Below are positions 5,107 through 12,768 of a stretch of 24,491 bases of DNA, piece by piece. The notes under the pieces are model-generated. The model saw only the letters and a list, made by a program, of their open reading frames with translations, was not told the origin of the DNA and searched no databases. The number at the start of each line of letters is the position of its first letter. Positions within the stretch are counted from its first letter, which is position 1. The stretch spans positions 1 through 24,491 of IMG/VR virus record IMGVR_UViG_3300047322_001347, one strand, 5' to 3'. A program made the translations under genes and the position numbers. The stretch comes from a virus.

Positions 5107-5133
5107 GAAAAGGCCCCTGCCAGGGGCCTTTTC
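5107..5133. terminator. Bidirectional intrinsic terminator between early and late operons
   Basis: A nearly uninterrupted palindrome: GAAAAGGCCCCTG pairs with CAGGGGCCTTTTC (13 bp around C5120). The GC core is flanked by A4 on one side and T4 on the other, so each strand ends in a U tract. It lies where the rightward early operon (last gene ends 5045) meets the leftward late operon (last probable gene ends 5285 or 5154), which fits a shared terminator. Confidence 0.85.
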
Positions 5134-5153
5134 ATTGGTGCGGTGGGCGGGGA

Positions 5154-5258
5154 TTAGGCACCCACCACTGCTGGCAGACTGAGTGCTTCGACTCTGTCCG
5201 AAGTGCCAGCGTTTGCAGCGGCGCGTGCGGGGCTTGCCGGCCCTGCGAAAGCAGCCAT
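5154..5258 (-). CDS. Possible 34-aa ORF at the end of the late operon
   Basis: ATG 5258 to TAA 5154, beginning 26 bp after the 53-aa holin-like gene and ending 20 bp before the terminator. The product is Ala-rich (starts MAAFAGPASPARAANAG) and has no membrane segment or motif. Only a weak purine-rich stretch precedes it. It is the one ORF that fills the gap between the last convincing late gene and the terminator. It may well be chance; otherwise 5134-5284 holds nothing I can identify. Confidence 0.25.
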   Translation of the reverse strand: MAAFAGPASPARAAANAGTSDRVEALSLPAVVGA

Positions 5259-5284
5259 AGGGCGCCCGCTTCCGCGCCGCTACA

Positions 5285-5446
5285 TCAGATCAATCTCGCC
5301 ACGGCCAGCGCGGTGAGCATGCCGAAGACCACGGTCTGGCTGAACGGCACCACCCCGACCAGGCCCAGGACGCCGATCAGTAGGACCAGAATGGCGATGA
5401 CTGCGCCGATGCTCCACGGGTACGTCCCCACGGTGTATCCCTGCAT
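5285..5446 (-). CDS. Small hydrophobic holin-like protein, 53 aa
   Basis: ATG 5446 shares its A with the stop of the preceding gene (TGATG), so the two are translationally coupled. The product is almost entirely hydrophobic, with helices about 12-32 (SIGAVIAILVLLIGVLGLVGV) and 37-52, a short loop with Pro34, and one Arg near the C-terminus. An AGGAGG-like ribosome site lies just upstream (on the plus strand, CCTCCT at 5453-5458). Position after a probable lysis enzyme and another two-helix protein fits a second holin, antiholin or spanin-like partner. The family is not recognised; the membrane prediction is clear. Confidence 0.7.
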   Translation of the reverse strand: MQGYTVGTYPWSIGAVIAILVLLIGVLGLVGVVPFSQTVVFGMLTALAVARLI

Positions 5447-5688
5447 CAGGTGCCTCCTGTTATCAGTTGTTGAATGTTCGCGCCCTGGTTCACGTTGACC
5501 AGGAGCAGGCCCAGGATCGCCAGCCAGATAAGCACGATCTGCACCCGCAGGCCTCGCGGCAGCTTCGACTCCCCACGCGTTGCCAGCATCACCACGGCCT
5601 GGGAGATGACCCCGCCGATGAAGCCGGCCAGCAGGGGATTGCTGGCCCCCACCACCCAGTTGAGCAACGTGACGGCGGGATGATCCAA
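5446..5688 (-). CDS. Holin-like protein, 80 aa, two TM helices
   Basis: Would form lethal membrane lesions that release or activate the lysis enzyme. Helix 1 spans about residues 14-36, including GFIGGVISQAVVMLA, and helix 2 about 48-66 (VQIVLIWLAILGLLLVNV). A basic loop (TRGESKLPRGLR, 37-48) lies between them, giving the two-helix layout of many small holins. The start is TTG 5688, chosen because AGGTGA lies 8 bp upstream and no ATG or GTG fits the frame. The stop overlaps the 53-aa gene. It follows the probable lysis enzyme by 21 bp. Holin function is inferred from size, topology and location. Confidence 0.75.
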   Translation of the reverse strand: MDHPAVTLLNWVVGASNPLLAGFIGGVISQAVVMLATRGESKLPRGLRVQIVLIWLAILGLLLVNVNQGANIQQLITGGT

Positions 5689-5705
5689 GCGTTCACCTAC
5701 ACGAC

Positions 5706-5739
5706 CCTGTCAGCCAGAGGCCCCTGTCAGCCAGAGGCC
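5706..5739. repeat. Perfect tandem duplication of 17 bp at the end of the lysis gene
   Basis: CCTGTCAGCCAGAGGCC occurs at 5706-5722 and again at 5723-5739 with no mismatch. The unit is not a multiple of three. It shifts the reading frame of the lysis gene so that the second copy supplies the stop TGA at 5712-5710. Confidence 0.9.
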
Positions 5740-6291
5740 ATTCCACGAGCCCCAGGACGCCGCCTCGTTGGCGTCGAGCTCCTGGCCCACGCCCTTCCAA
5801 TTCGGCGACGGGTTCGCCAGGTGCAGCACGCCCGGACCGAGCGCCCTCGCCCCCGAGTGGTGATACCAACGGGCGCCATTGACCTGCATCGGGTAGCGAC
5901 CTGCTACGCCGATCACGTCATCGACTGTCAGGTACTGCTTGCGGCTCGCGGTGTAGCCCAGCGCGTTGAACATGCTCTCGAGGTCGTACATGTCCGCCCT
6001 GGCTAGACCATAGTCGGGACTGACCGCGCCGAAGTAGGTCGCCGCGCGCAGCGAGTCGACCACGTCCCACTCATTCCATGCACGCCCCAATCGCCCATCG
6101 CCGACGCTATTGAGCAGCCACGCGCTCGAGGCGCAGCTGCACGTCCAGTCCGCGGTCTGATACACGGGCGGCTCCCACGGGTCGTACTCGAAGTCGGGCG
6201 TTGTCTCCGGGAACGGCGGCTCCGGCTCGTCCGGGAATGGCGGCCAGGGATTCGGGACCCAGACTGCGGGTGCCCAGGCTGGATTAGCCAT
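5710..6291 (-). CDS. Probable lysis enzyme: papain/C39-like cysteine peptidase or amidase fold
   Basis: 193 residues from ATG 6291, which overlaps the previous stop; an upstream extension lies inside that gene. The N-terminus is Pro/Trp-rich (residues 2-42), perhaps a linker or wall-binding arm. A papain-like layout follows: TCSCASSAWLL with candidate nucleophile Cys51 or Cys53, then RWYHHSGAR with candidate His144/145, then HLANPSP with Asn160, and a C-terminal GSWNGLWL strand. This order (Cys, His, Asn/Asp) matches C39-like and CHAP/NlpC-type cell-wall enzymes. Position directly before two holin-like genes supports an endolysin. A virion peptidase is the alternative. A 17-bp tandem duplication has changed the last residues to ASG. 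Confidence 0.65.
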   Translation of the reverse strand: MANPAWAPAVWVPNPWPPFPDEPEPPFPETTPDFEYDPWEPPVYQTADWTCSCASSAWLLNSVGDGRLGRAWNEWDVVDSLRAATYFGAVSPDYGLARADMYDLESMFNALGYTASRKQYLTVDDVIGVAGRYPMQVNGARWYHHSGARALGPGVLHLANPSPNWKGVGQELDANEAASWGSWNGLWLTGASG

Positions 6292-6523
6292 TCGCCAGTT
6301 CGGCGCCGTTCTCGGGCGACCAGCTGATCGTGGCACCAGAGGCGAAGCCTTGCTGCACGCCGACCTCAGTCTCGATCTCGAGCGTGACCGGCACGCCCAG
6401 GTACTGTGGCGGATCAGCCTGCTTCAGCGATCGCCAGTAGCGGTAAATCCCGGAATCCGGATTGAAGTGGCCGTCGCCGATGATGGTCGCCCACAGACGA
6501 TCATCGATGTACGAGCCTGTCAC
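6284..6523 (-). CDS. Hypothetical late protein, 79 aa
   Basis: Starts at GTG 6523 in a GTGA overlap with the previous stop and ends 8 bp inside the next gene, so it is well fixed in the late operon. Composition is that of a small soluble protein. The first half is mixed (DDRLWATIIGDGHFNPDSG). The second half alternates beta strands (VPVTLEIETEVGV; FASGATISW). No motif is recognised. Between the tail-fibre gene and the lysis genes it could be a small virion or fibre-assembly protein; this is inferred from place only. Confidence 0.65.
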   Translation of the reverse strand: MTGSYIDDRLWATIIGDGHFNPDSGIYRYWRSLKQADPPQYLGVPVTLEIETEVGVQQGFASGATISWSPENGAELANG

Positions 6524-6906
6524 ACCACCCCCATCGCTGATAGCGCAGCCTCGTCGAGTACCCAGCGCTCTTCTCCGTCGGTGGCGATGACGCGCGCCTT
6601 GACGTCTGCCACCACGTCGGCTGCCGCGCGTGCGCCGCGTACGGTCGGAGTGCTGAGCCCCATAACGACGTGTAGCGACTGGCCCATCAGGGCGTCGGCG
6701 CCGCCACCCGGCGGCCAGTACGACACGGCATCGCCCTCAGGGCACGGTACGACGACGACGTTCTGGTCTGGCGTGCCATCGATCTTCTGGCCATAGGTGA
6801 CGGTGGCGGGATCGAGCGTGCCGCCATGCGATTCGGGTCGCCCGTCGTCATGGACATAGGTCCACATCCCCGTGCCATCGTCAAAGCTTGTGGGTTTGAC
6901 ACTCAT
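6520..6906 (-). CDS. Hypothetical late protein, 128 aa
   Basis: ATG 6906 lies 7 bp after the tail-fibre stop. The open frame further upstream is inside the fibre gene and is ignored. The N-terminal half contains short strands and turns (GMWTYVHDDGRPESHGG; QNVVVVPCPEG), the C-terminal half an Ala-rich helix (RGARAAADVVADVKARVIA) and a final amphipathic helix. No known family is recognised. Location suggests a tail-fibre accessory or chaperone, but nothing in the sequence proves it. It is coupled by GTGA overlap to the 79-aa gene. Confidence 0.65.
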   Translation of the reverse strand: MSVKPTSFDDGTGMWTYVHDDGRPESHGGTLDPATVTYGQKIDGTPDQNVVVVPCPEGDAVSYWPPGGGADALMGQSLHVVMGLSTPTVRGARAAADVVADVKARVIATDGEERWVLDEAALSAMGVV

Positions 6907-6913
6907 GGCTGCC

Positions 6914-8005
6914 TCACGGATTACTTTCTGCGAACAGCAAGGCATTCGCGTTGGCTGCTTGCAACATGGTCGCGTTGCCGGCAACCAGTCCACTGGCAAC
7001 AACGGGAGAGAGCCCGGTATTTTGCGTGGTCTGCGAAGTTGCCCCGATCGACGTCGTGGCGACGAAGCCTCCGCCGCTATTCAAAAGCCCGAAGTTCGCC
7101 GCCGCGGACGTGGTTACCGTGGGAGTCGCCGCCTTCGCCGACTTGAACGACCATAGCTGATAGGCAGTCGTCGTCCCATACACCTGGCCCACGCCCAGAA
7201 ATTGGGTGCCGACGCCCCCCAGCACCTCGTAATAGCGCTGGCAGCGCGCCAGGTCGTCGGCCGGGTGCATCGGCACGTAGTCCGCTGGCTGCGAGCCGAC
7301 CACCAGGTTGGCGTTGTCGAGGAAGCAGTTCGCGCCGGTCGAGGCGGCGAAGTAGCAGCCGACGTTGAGGCCGGTGGCGTTCTGTGGAACGGTGATCGTC
7401 ACGGTGAGCGTGTGGTATGTCGAGTCGCCCGGGTGAAACGCCGACGTCACGAGCGGAGCACCCGTGCCATCCGCGCTGGCGAGGGCCCGAACCGCACCCG
7501 CGACCGTGGCGTAGACGGCAATCGAAAACGTGAACGTGCGGCCCTGAATCTGGTTCCCGTCCGCTTGCTTGAGTGTCTGGGTTAGTGCCGTCGCGCCCGC
7601 ACCTGAACCGAGCACGAACGTGCAGGCCGCGCACCAGGTCGAGCCCGTGCCAGCCGGGATGCTGGCCGACCGACTGACGGAGAGCGTGTCGGTGCCGGCC
7701 AGGGTGCTGGTCCAGCGATCGGCGCTGTAGGCGCCTGTCCCCGTGAACGGTCCATTGCCCCGCTGCCAGATCTCGAAGCCGCCGTTCGTCAGCAGGTTGG
7801 CGCGCGCGACGTCCGGGCCGAGCATGGCGTTGGTGATCGAGCCGGCGACAGGTGCAACCGACTTGCCCTTGCCCGCCGTGTGGTCGTGCTGGTCAACCGC
7901 CTGGGCCAGCACCTGAATGTCTTCTTTGTGGAAAACATCGGTCGCTGCTGACGCCATCGGGTACTGCAGCGGTCCAGTGAAATTGACTGAATTTGTACGT
8001 GCCAC
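6914..8005 (-). CDS. Tail fibre / receptor-binding protein with carbohydrate-binding-like middle domain
   Basis: 363 residues from GTG 8005, which has a strong ribosome site (AGGGAGG, 7 bp upstream). The N-terminal 65 residues (HKEDIQVLAQAVDQHDHTAGKG) resemble the virion-attachment part of phage fibres. Residues about 69-245 form an all-beta region with LLTNGGFEIWQRG, ADRWT and LDNANL, the pattern of jelly-roll carbohydrate-binding modules seen in tail proteins. It is followed by ADDLARCQRYYEVLG (249-263), a phrase common in phage fibres at the shaft-to-tip junction. The Ser/Thr/Ala/Gly-rich C-terminal 100 residues would be the tip. It would bind host surface glycans. The fibre call is strong by architecture; the receptor is unknown. 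Confidence 0.8.
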   Translation of the reverse strand: MARTNSVNFTGPLQYPMASAATDVFHKEDIQVLAQAVDQHDHTAGKGKSVAPVAGSITNAMLGPDVARANLLTNGGFEIWQRGNGPFTGTGAYSADRWTSTLAGTDTLSVSRSASIPAGTGSTWCAACTFVLGSGAGATALTQTLKQADGNQIQGRTFTFSIAVYATVAGAVRALASADGTGAPLVTSAFHPGDSTYHTLTVTITVPQNATGLNVGCYFAASTGANCFLDNANLVVGSQPADYVPMHPADDLARCQRYYEVLGGVGTQFLGVGQVYGTTTAYQLWSFKSAKAATPTVTTSAAANFGLLNSGGGFVATTSIGATSQTTQNTGLSPVVASGLVAGNATMLQAANANALLFAESNP

Positions 8006-8016
8006 TCAGAACCTCC

Positions 8017-9966
8017 CTAGATCCACTGCACGGCTTTAACTTTCAAACTGCCTCGCCACTGACGACCGATCTCGTCGAAGCTCTGCTCAATGGATAGGTC
8101 GGTGAACATCAACTGCTGCGTCGTCTCATCGGGCAGCGTGACGTTGACCGCGCCCGGTGTATCGACCGCGGCCTCGATCAGCTTCTGAATCTGCGTCCTG
8201 CCCATCCTGATCGGCACACCGTCGCGTCTCACCAGTCCATCGGCGCACAGGATCGCCGCGCTGAACTCCATGATCCGCTGCGGCCTCAGCGCATGGCCCA
8301 GACTGACCGCGCTAACCAGCGGCGAACTGGTGTTGACCGTGTTGTGCAGGTGCACGCGCAGGCCCACCAGCGTCGCCGAGGCGGTAATCGGGAACTTGAA
8401 GCGGTCGTACACCCCGTTGTTGAACGTGTGCGCCAGCGCCGTCCACGGCGCCGCCGCCGTCGGGTCCAGCTTGTACTCGAGCGTGACGTAGTTTGTCGGG
8501 TCGATCTTCGTGCCCGTCACGGAGAAGTGCCGCAGGCTCTTCTGCGAGGCGTGGTAGCCGCCGTGCCAGGTCGGCAGGTCGACCCAGCCGTCGCCGACGA
8601 AGTAGCGGTACACGCTGCAGCCCGCGGGATTCGGCGTGCAGGGGTTGACCATCCAGCCGATCATGCCGTCACTGAAGCCGATGTACGTCCTGGTGTGACC
8701 CGCCGGCGCGCCGATCGCCGAGACGAACAGCGTCTGGATGGCACGCCCCACAAACGGCACCGTCACCGCACCGTGCCAGGCGTCGATGTGGACCGGCTCG
8801 CCCGTACCCTGCGAGCCCAGCGCCGTCACCAGCGTCGACTGCCGCGGCCCGCGGACGCCCATGCTCACCCACGCGCCGAACTTGCACAGGTAGCCCGTGT
8901 TCGTGTCCTTATCCAGTAGCGCGGCGTAGGCAAACATCGACTCGACGCCCGCGAAGGCGGTCACCGCGCCGGAGATGGCCGCGGTGTTGCTCGACAGGTC
9001 GTCGGGCCCGACGCTCGTCCACGACAGGTCCGAGTCGATCCTACCCAGAGAGTTGCCGTAGGCCACGAACAGGCCGTTCTCGAAGGTGCCCCACGCCCGC
9101 CCGTTGTTCGGCAGGTCGGCGTAGCGCAGAAACGGGAAGAGCTCGCGGTCCTGGCCGCTGGCGTCCAGGGTGTAGCACCCGTCCGTCTTGGCGACGATCA
9201 GCGTGCCGCCGCTGGTCACCAACAGACTGGTGATGACCGCGCCCAGGTCGCCCACGCGGAAGATGAGCGAGGTGTAGTTCGCCTCGTTGGTCGGGTCGGC
9301 GCCCGTGTCCAGTTTTCTCAAGCGGTTGATCTGGTCCGCCCACCAGAACTCCTTGCCGATGACCGTGAACGCCAGCGCGGTGAACGTCGGCATGTTCGAC
9401 CAGGTCGTGCCGTCGGTGTAGCCGGCGACGTGGTTGCCCTGCAGCGCGAACCACGCCCGCTGCACGCCGTCGAAATTCGACGTGAAGACGCACACGTCGA
9501 TGATCGGCGCCGCGAAGGTGTGCACCAGCGTCCACGTATCGGCGCCCGCGGTCTTCTTGTAGACGTTCGGACCATTGGCACAGTACAGGTCGGTGATGAT
9601 CTCGAAGAACCTGGTGATGCCGTTCGTGGCGTCGACGCCCGCGGGCGTGGTGGTGACGATCTCCGGCCCGAGCATCCACGGCCAGACCGACAGGTCGACC
9701 GCGTTGGCCTGGGTATAGCGCTGGTCGTCCCACTTCTCCTGAATCGCCAGGCCGATGCCCAGGGTGAGCTGCTGGAATGGCTCCTCGCGATCGTTGAGCG
9801 GGTTGTCGCCGGCGTACGAGTAGTCGGGCGGCGCGACCTGCGAGATGCCCTGTGTCTCCACCGACGCCAGCCCAGGCTGACCAGGCTGCGGTGAGCCGAC
9901 CATGAAGCCGACGCCGTCGATGATGACGTGGTACGGGTACGGGCTGCGTTTTGCGTACAGCGACAC
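8017..9966 (-). CDS. Large tail structural protein, possibly nozzle or hub
   Basis: 649 residues from GTG 9966, which overlaps the previous TAG by one base. Largely beta-rich, with repeated blade-like phrases in the middle (VYKKTAGADTWTLVHTF; AWFALQGNHVAGYTDGTTW; GRAWGTFENGLFVAYGN), suggesting a beta-propeller core. The C-terminal third carries a beta-sandwich-like region (FKFPITASATLVGLRVHLHN), then a short domain ending KVKAVQWI. T7/P22-type nozzles also contain propeller-like domains, and this gene sits just before the fibre gene, so a tail nozzle or hub is plausible. No catalytic motif is visible. Structural role fairly sure; exact part uncertain. Confidence 0.65.
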   Translation of the reverse strand: MSLYAKRSPYPYHVIIDGVGFMVGSPQPGQPGLASVETQGISQVAPPDYSYAGDNPLNDREEPFQQLTLGIGLAIQEKWDDQRYTQANAVDLSVWPWMLGPEIVTTTPAGVDATNGITRFFEIITDLYCANGPNVYKKTAGADTWTLVHTFAAPIIDVCVFTSNFDGVQRAWFALQGNHVAGYTDGTTWSNMPTFTALAFTVIGKEFWWADQINRLRKLDTGADPTNEANYTSLIFRVGDLGAVITSLLVTSGGTLIVAKTDGCYTLDASGQDRELFPFLRYADLPNNGRAWGTFENGLFVAYGNSLGRIDSDLSWTSVGPDDLSSNTAAISGAVTAFAGVESMFAYAALLDKDTNTGYLCKFGAWVSMGVRGPRQSTLVTALGSQGTGEPVHIDAWHGAVTVPFVGRAIQTLFVSAIGAPAGHTRTYIGFSDGMIGWMVNPCTPNPAGCSVYRYFVGDGWVDLPTWHGGYHASQKSLRHFSVTGTKIDPTNYVTLEYKLDPTAAAPWTALAHTFNNGVYDRFKFPITASATLVGLRVHLHNTVNTSSPLVSAVSLGHALRPQRIMEFSAAILCADGLVRRDGVPIRMGRTQIQKLIEAAVDTPGAVNVTLPDETTQQLMFTDLSIEQSFDEIGRQWRGSLKVKAVQWI

Positions 9967-11066
9967 TAGCCGGCCGTCCTGACCGACGGGCCGAAACTGC
10001 GCTGCCGATAGAGCTTCTTCTGCGGCATGTCCGCGACGAGGTGCTCCCTGACCAGGTCGTTGAACGCCGCCACGGCGCTGGCCTGGTCCCTGATCAGCCG
10101 CTGGTTGGCCGCCGGCTCGAGCAGGTGACCGAACTGCCGCCAGCCGGCCACCAGTGCCGCAGACGCAGCCCAGCCCCGCATGACCGGCGCCTCGTCCGTC
10201 TCGAGCGACAAACCCTGCCGGTCGCCGAAGTTACCGCCCGCCGCACGGCAGTGGTCGTACGCCCGCTTCAAGCAGCGCAGGTACACCAGGTCGCCTGCGT
10301 TGAAGGTCTGCGGGTCGGTGTTCAGGTAAAAGTTGCCACCGTCGCGCTCGACCGTACCGCGCACGCGACGCGTGAACGGGTCCTGCAGGTTGCGGTCCTC
10401 GCCGTTCGCCAGCAGGCCCACCTGGAGTACGTTGCCCGTGTCGATCAGCCACGGCGCGACCACGCTCAGGTCGTGTCGGGTAGTGTTGCTCGTCGGCACG
10501 CACGCGACCTCGACGACCAGCCAGCAGTGGCGCAGGCCCTCGTTGATCAGTCTGGTCGTCGTCGGCGCGTCGAACGGGCCCAGGAGCTCGAAGCGCTCGC
10601 CGATGCCGTTGATGCCCGAGCCCTCGATGTCCTGATAGACGTACTGCTCCAGGTCGTGATAGGTGAAGGCTTCCATGAAGCCGTACGTCGTGCCGAGCGC
10701 GTCGGAATATGGCGCGATGGCCCACGGCAGGTCGGGCGTGATGGTGCCCGTCGACGGGTCGTAACTCATCACGTAGCGGTTGCGGTCGATCTGCTGCGTC
10801 GCGTTGGGGCGGTACAGCGGGCGGTCGATCAGCGAATCCTGCTGCGGGATGCCCGACTGAATCGGGTAGATCGTGCACACCAGTTTGGTCGCGTCCGAGC
10901 CGCCCATCGCCCGCACGTCGTACGCCTCGGGCCCGATGAACGGACCAGCTTCTTGCGACAGGCTCGAGCGGATCAACTGCAGCGTCGCGGTATGTGTTGC
11001 CGTCGCCGGCGGCGTGACCCACGGCGGCAGCGTCAGCGGCGGAGGCGGAACGGGTGGGCTGGTCAT
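9966..11066 (-). CDS. Virion structural protein, 366 aa, possible tail adaptor
   Basis: ATG 11066 lies in an ATGA overlap with the previous stop. The first 20 residues are Pro/Thr-rich ([19 protein letters not shown]). The body mixes helices and strands ([56 protein letters not shown]). The last 100 residues are helical ([38 protein letters not shown]) and end basic. I do not recognise the family. Its length and place immediately before the large tail protein suggest an adaptor or tail-tube-like component. A head-completion role is also possible. Confidence 0.6.
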   Translation of the reverse strand: MTSPPVPPPPLTLPPWVTPPATATHTATLQLIRSSLSQEAGPFIGPEAYDVRAMGGSDATKLVCTIYPIQSGIPQQDSLIDRPLYRPNATQQIDRNRYVMSYDPSTGTITPDLPWAIAPYSDALGTTYGFMEAFTYHDLEQYVYQDIEGSGINGIGERFELLGPFDAPTTTRLINEGLRHCWLVVEVACVPTSNTTRHDLSVVAPWLIDTGNVLQVGLLANGEDRNLQDPFTRRVRGTVERDGGNFYLNTDPQTFNAGDLVYLRCLKRAYDHCRAAGGNFGDRQGLSLETDEAPVMRGWAASAALVAGWRQFGHLLEPAANQRLIRDQASAVAAFNDLVREHLVADMPQKKLYRQRSFGPSVRTAG

Positions 11067-11659
11067 GCGTACGACACCGTGGCCTCGAGCGTGGTGATGT
11101 CCAGCCGCCGCTCGACGCCGGTCGAATCCAGGATGTACAGGTGGTGGTCCGCCTTGGCGTACAGGCGCACCCTGCCTGCCGCGGGCGTGGCCGGCGTGGC
11201 AATCTCAGGGATCTCGGTGAACGTGCTGGTGGTCAGCGCGCCAGCCAGACTGCCGCCCGTCAACTGCAGGTAGCGTGCGTCGGCGGTCGCTTGCGAGAAC
11301 GGCGTCGTCCAGCCCGTGTCGAAGTTCGTCGCCGTGTTCTTGGTCAGCACCTGGCCGGTCGTGCCGCCCGTCGCGACGCCTGGCCCTGTCGCACCGGTCG
11401 TGCCGGTCGCGCCTTGCGGACCGGTGTTCCCCGTCGCCCCCTGCGGACCTGTTGCCCCTGTCGGGCCCTGTGGGCCGGTCGCGCCCGTGGCACCCGCCGG
11501 TCCTGTCGGACCCGGTGGTCCTGCAGGCCCGCCCGTGTCCGGCAGCGTCACCGTCGCCATCGTGCCATTCTCGAGTCGGCGACTGACGATGAGCTTGCCC
11601 GTGTGCGCCCAGGTGCCCTCCGTCTGCTGGCCTCTCACCAGCTCGTACACGTTAGACAT
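11063..11659 (-). CDS. Collagen-like tail-fibre protein
   Basis: 198 residues. Residues 44-94 are about 17 uninterrupted Gly-X-Y triplets ([19 protein letters not shown] and onward), which would trimerise as a collagen-type triple helix. The following region ([16 protein letters not shown], 127-142) is a phrase found in many phage fibres. The C-terminal part ([18 protein letters not shown] ... [13 protein letters not shown]) is a common phage tail motif that tends to precede a tip domain. The N-terminus ([17 protein letters not shown]) would be the anchor. It is probably a second, thin fibre or a capsid decoration. The start overlaps the preceding gene by 8 bp. The collagen repeat is directly visible; adhesin role is inferred. 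Confidence 0.8.
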   Translation of the reverse strand: MSNVYELVRGQQTEGTWAHTGKLIVSRRLENGTMATVTLPDTGGPAGPPGPTGPAGATGATGPQGPTGATGPQGATGNTGPQGATGTTGATGPGVATGGTTGQVLTKNTATNFDTGWTTPFSQATADARYLQLTGGSLAGALTTSTFTEIPEIATPATPAAGRVRLYAKADHHLYILDSTGVERRLDITTLEATVSYA

Positions 11660-12101
11660 GCACGTCCGTCACTCGAGCACCTGGTCGCTTGATGACGATG
11701 CTGGCGCGCACGCCGCCCTGCGACGCACGGTTATCTCTCCTGCCGACAGCGGCCTCGATGGCTTTATACGCGCGTGAATAATCGGCGTCCCTGGTCAGGC
11801 CGAGCTCGCGCATGCCCTCTTCCCGCGGCAGACTCAGCCACCATTCGCCGTCGACCACGTCGGGCGTGTTCGCGTCGCCGATCGGCTGGTCGCCGTCCAG
11901 GCAGTACCCGTCGCGCTCAATCCTGATATCGCGCACGACACCCTCGAGCAGACGACACGCGGTCTGGACCTCGTCCCAGGTCTGGCAGAAGCGCAGACCG
12001 GCGCCGTAGCTCAGGCGGAAGAAGCCCGATCCGAAACTGCAGTCAGGCCGATGCACGGTCGTGACCGTCAGGTACTCCGTCCGACCGTGCTCGTCGATCA
12101 C
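11652..12101 (-). CDS. Hypothetical late protein, 149 aa
   Basis: GTG 12101 begins 2 bp after the previous stop, which fixes the start; the longer open frame upstream runs antiphase through that gene. The product is a mixed alpha/beta soluble protein with three Cys ([29 protein letters not shown]) and a charged middle ([16 protein letters not shown]). The C-terminus has helix [12 protein letters not shown] and strand ASIVIKRPG. No family is recognised. It overlaps the collagen-like gene by 8 bp, so it may be a fibre-assembly or head-tail protein. Reading frame is well supported. Confidence 0.65.
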   Translation of the reverse strand: MIDEHGRTEYLTVTTVHRPDCSFGSGFFRLSYGAGLRFCQTWDEVQTACRLLEGVVRDIRIERDGYCLDGDQPIGDANTPDVVDGEWWLSLPREEGMRELGLTRDADYSRAYKAIEAAVGRRDNRASQGGVRASIVIKRPGARVTDVHV

Positions 12102-12103
12102 GT

Positions 12104-12337
12104 CTACGGCGCCTCGTCGCCCTCGTCTTCGGGTTCGTCGGGCGGTACCGTCATCGAGCCGCCCAGGTCCATCAGCACCGCACGCGCCACGGCGATCCAC
12201 GCCGTCTGATACACGTCCTGCAAGTCGCCCCACATCGGCAGGTCCTCGCCCGTCGCCAGCGACTTGCCGCCCGTGTTGGCGGAGTACGCCTCGAACGCCA
12301 CCTGGCCGAGCCGCTCGTCCTCTGCCTGCATGGTCAT
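12104..12337 (-). CDS. Small acidic late protein, 77 aa
   Basis: ATG 12337 lies 2 bp after the preceding stop. The product has an N-terminal helical part (DERLGQVAFEAYSANTG), a central amphipathic helix (DVYQTAWIAVARAVLMDL) and a very acidic tail (PPDEPEDEGDEAP). The family is not recognised. A short acidic protein in the head-tail section may be a completion protein or chaperone; this is a guess from size and place. Tight spacing on both sides makes it a real gene. Confidence 0.65.
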   Translation of the reverse strand: MTMQAEDERLGQVAFEAYSANTGGKSLATGEDLPMWGDLQDVYQTAWIAVARAVLMDLGGSMTVPPDEPEDEGDEAP

Positions 12338-12339
12338 GG

Positions 12340-12768
12340 TTATGCCGTGGTGAACGTCAGGTCAGCCGACGACACGGTCTGGTTGTTGGCCGTCGCGCGG
12401 ATGCGGTAGTGGTACAGCGTCCCCGTCGTCAGGCCGGTCAGACCCTTCGTGCGCGCGCCGGCACCCGTATCCGATGTCGAGCTCGAGCCGTACGCCACCG
12501 TCGTGCCGTAGTCGACGAAGCTGACCGATGACGGGTTGACCGTCCAGTTGACCGTCGCCGTCGTCGCCAGGATGGCCGTCACCGAGATCGCCGACAGGAA
12601 CGGCTGCGGCGTGGCGTTACCGAGCGGCGGGACCGCACCGCTGGCGTTCGCCGGCCAGCCACCTGGCTGCGCCACGCCCTCGTTGCCGCGCCAGTCGACC
12701 GGCGTGTGCGTCCACAGCCCCGCCGCGGCACCCTGCTGCGCGGCGAGTGTGTCACCCGTCAGCGGCAT
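12340..12768 (-). CDS. Protein with a fibronectin-III-like domain
   Basis: 142 residues from ATG 12768 (TAATG junction). The N-terminal 55 residues are Gly/Ala/Pro-rich (TLAAQQGAAAGLWTHTP). Residues about 57-142 look like one fibronectin type III domain: strand ISVTAILATTATVNWTV, then FVDYGTTVAYGSS, a long turn, LTGLTTGTLYHYRIRATA and the closing strand ADLTFTTA. The TLYHYRIRA phrase and the Trp in the second strand are typical. Phage Ig-like/FN3 domains usually decorate capsids or tails and may help weak attachment to cells or glycans. It is one of three carbohydrate/adhesion-type surfaces in this operon. Confidence 0.75.
   Translation of the reverse strand: MPLTGDTLAAQQGAAAGLWTHTPVDWRGNEGVAQPGGWPANASGAVPPLGNATPQPFLSAISVTAILATTATVNWTVNPSSVSFVDYGTTVAYGSSSTSDTGAGARTKGLTGLTTGTLYHYRIRATANNQTVSSADLTFTTA

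Noticed and set aside
9951-11273. 440-codon rightward ORF opposite the 366-aa structural gene
   Set aside because: Its product is Arg/Val/His-rich and lacks motifs, typical of the antisense of GC-rich coding DNA. The leftward genes here have tight overlaps and sensible protein composition.
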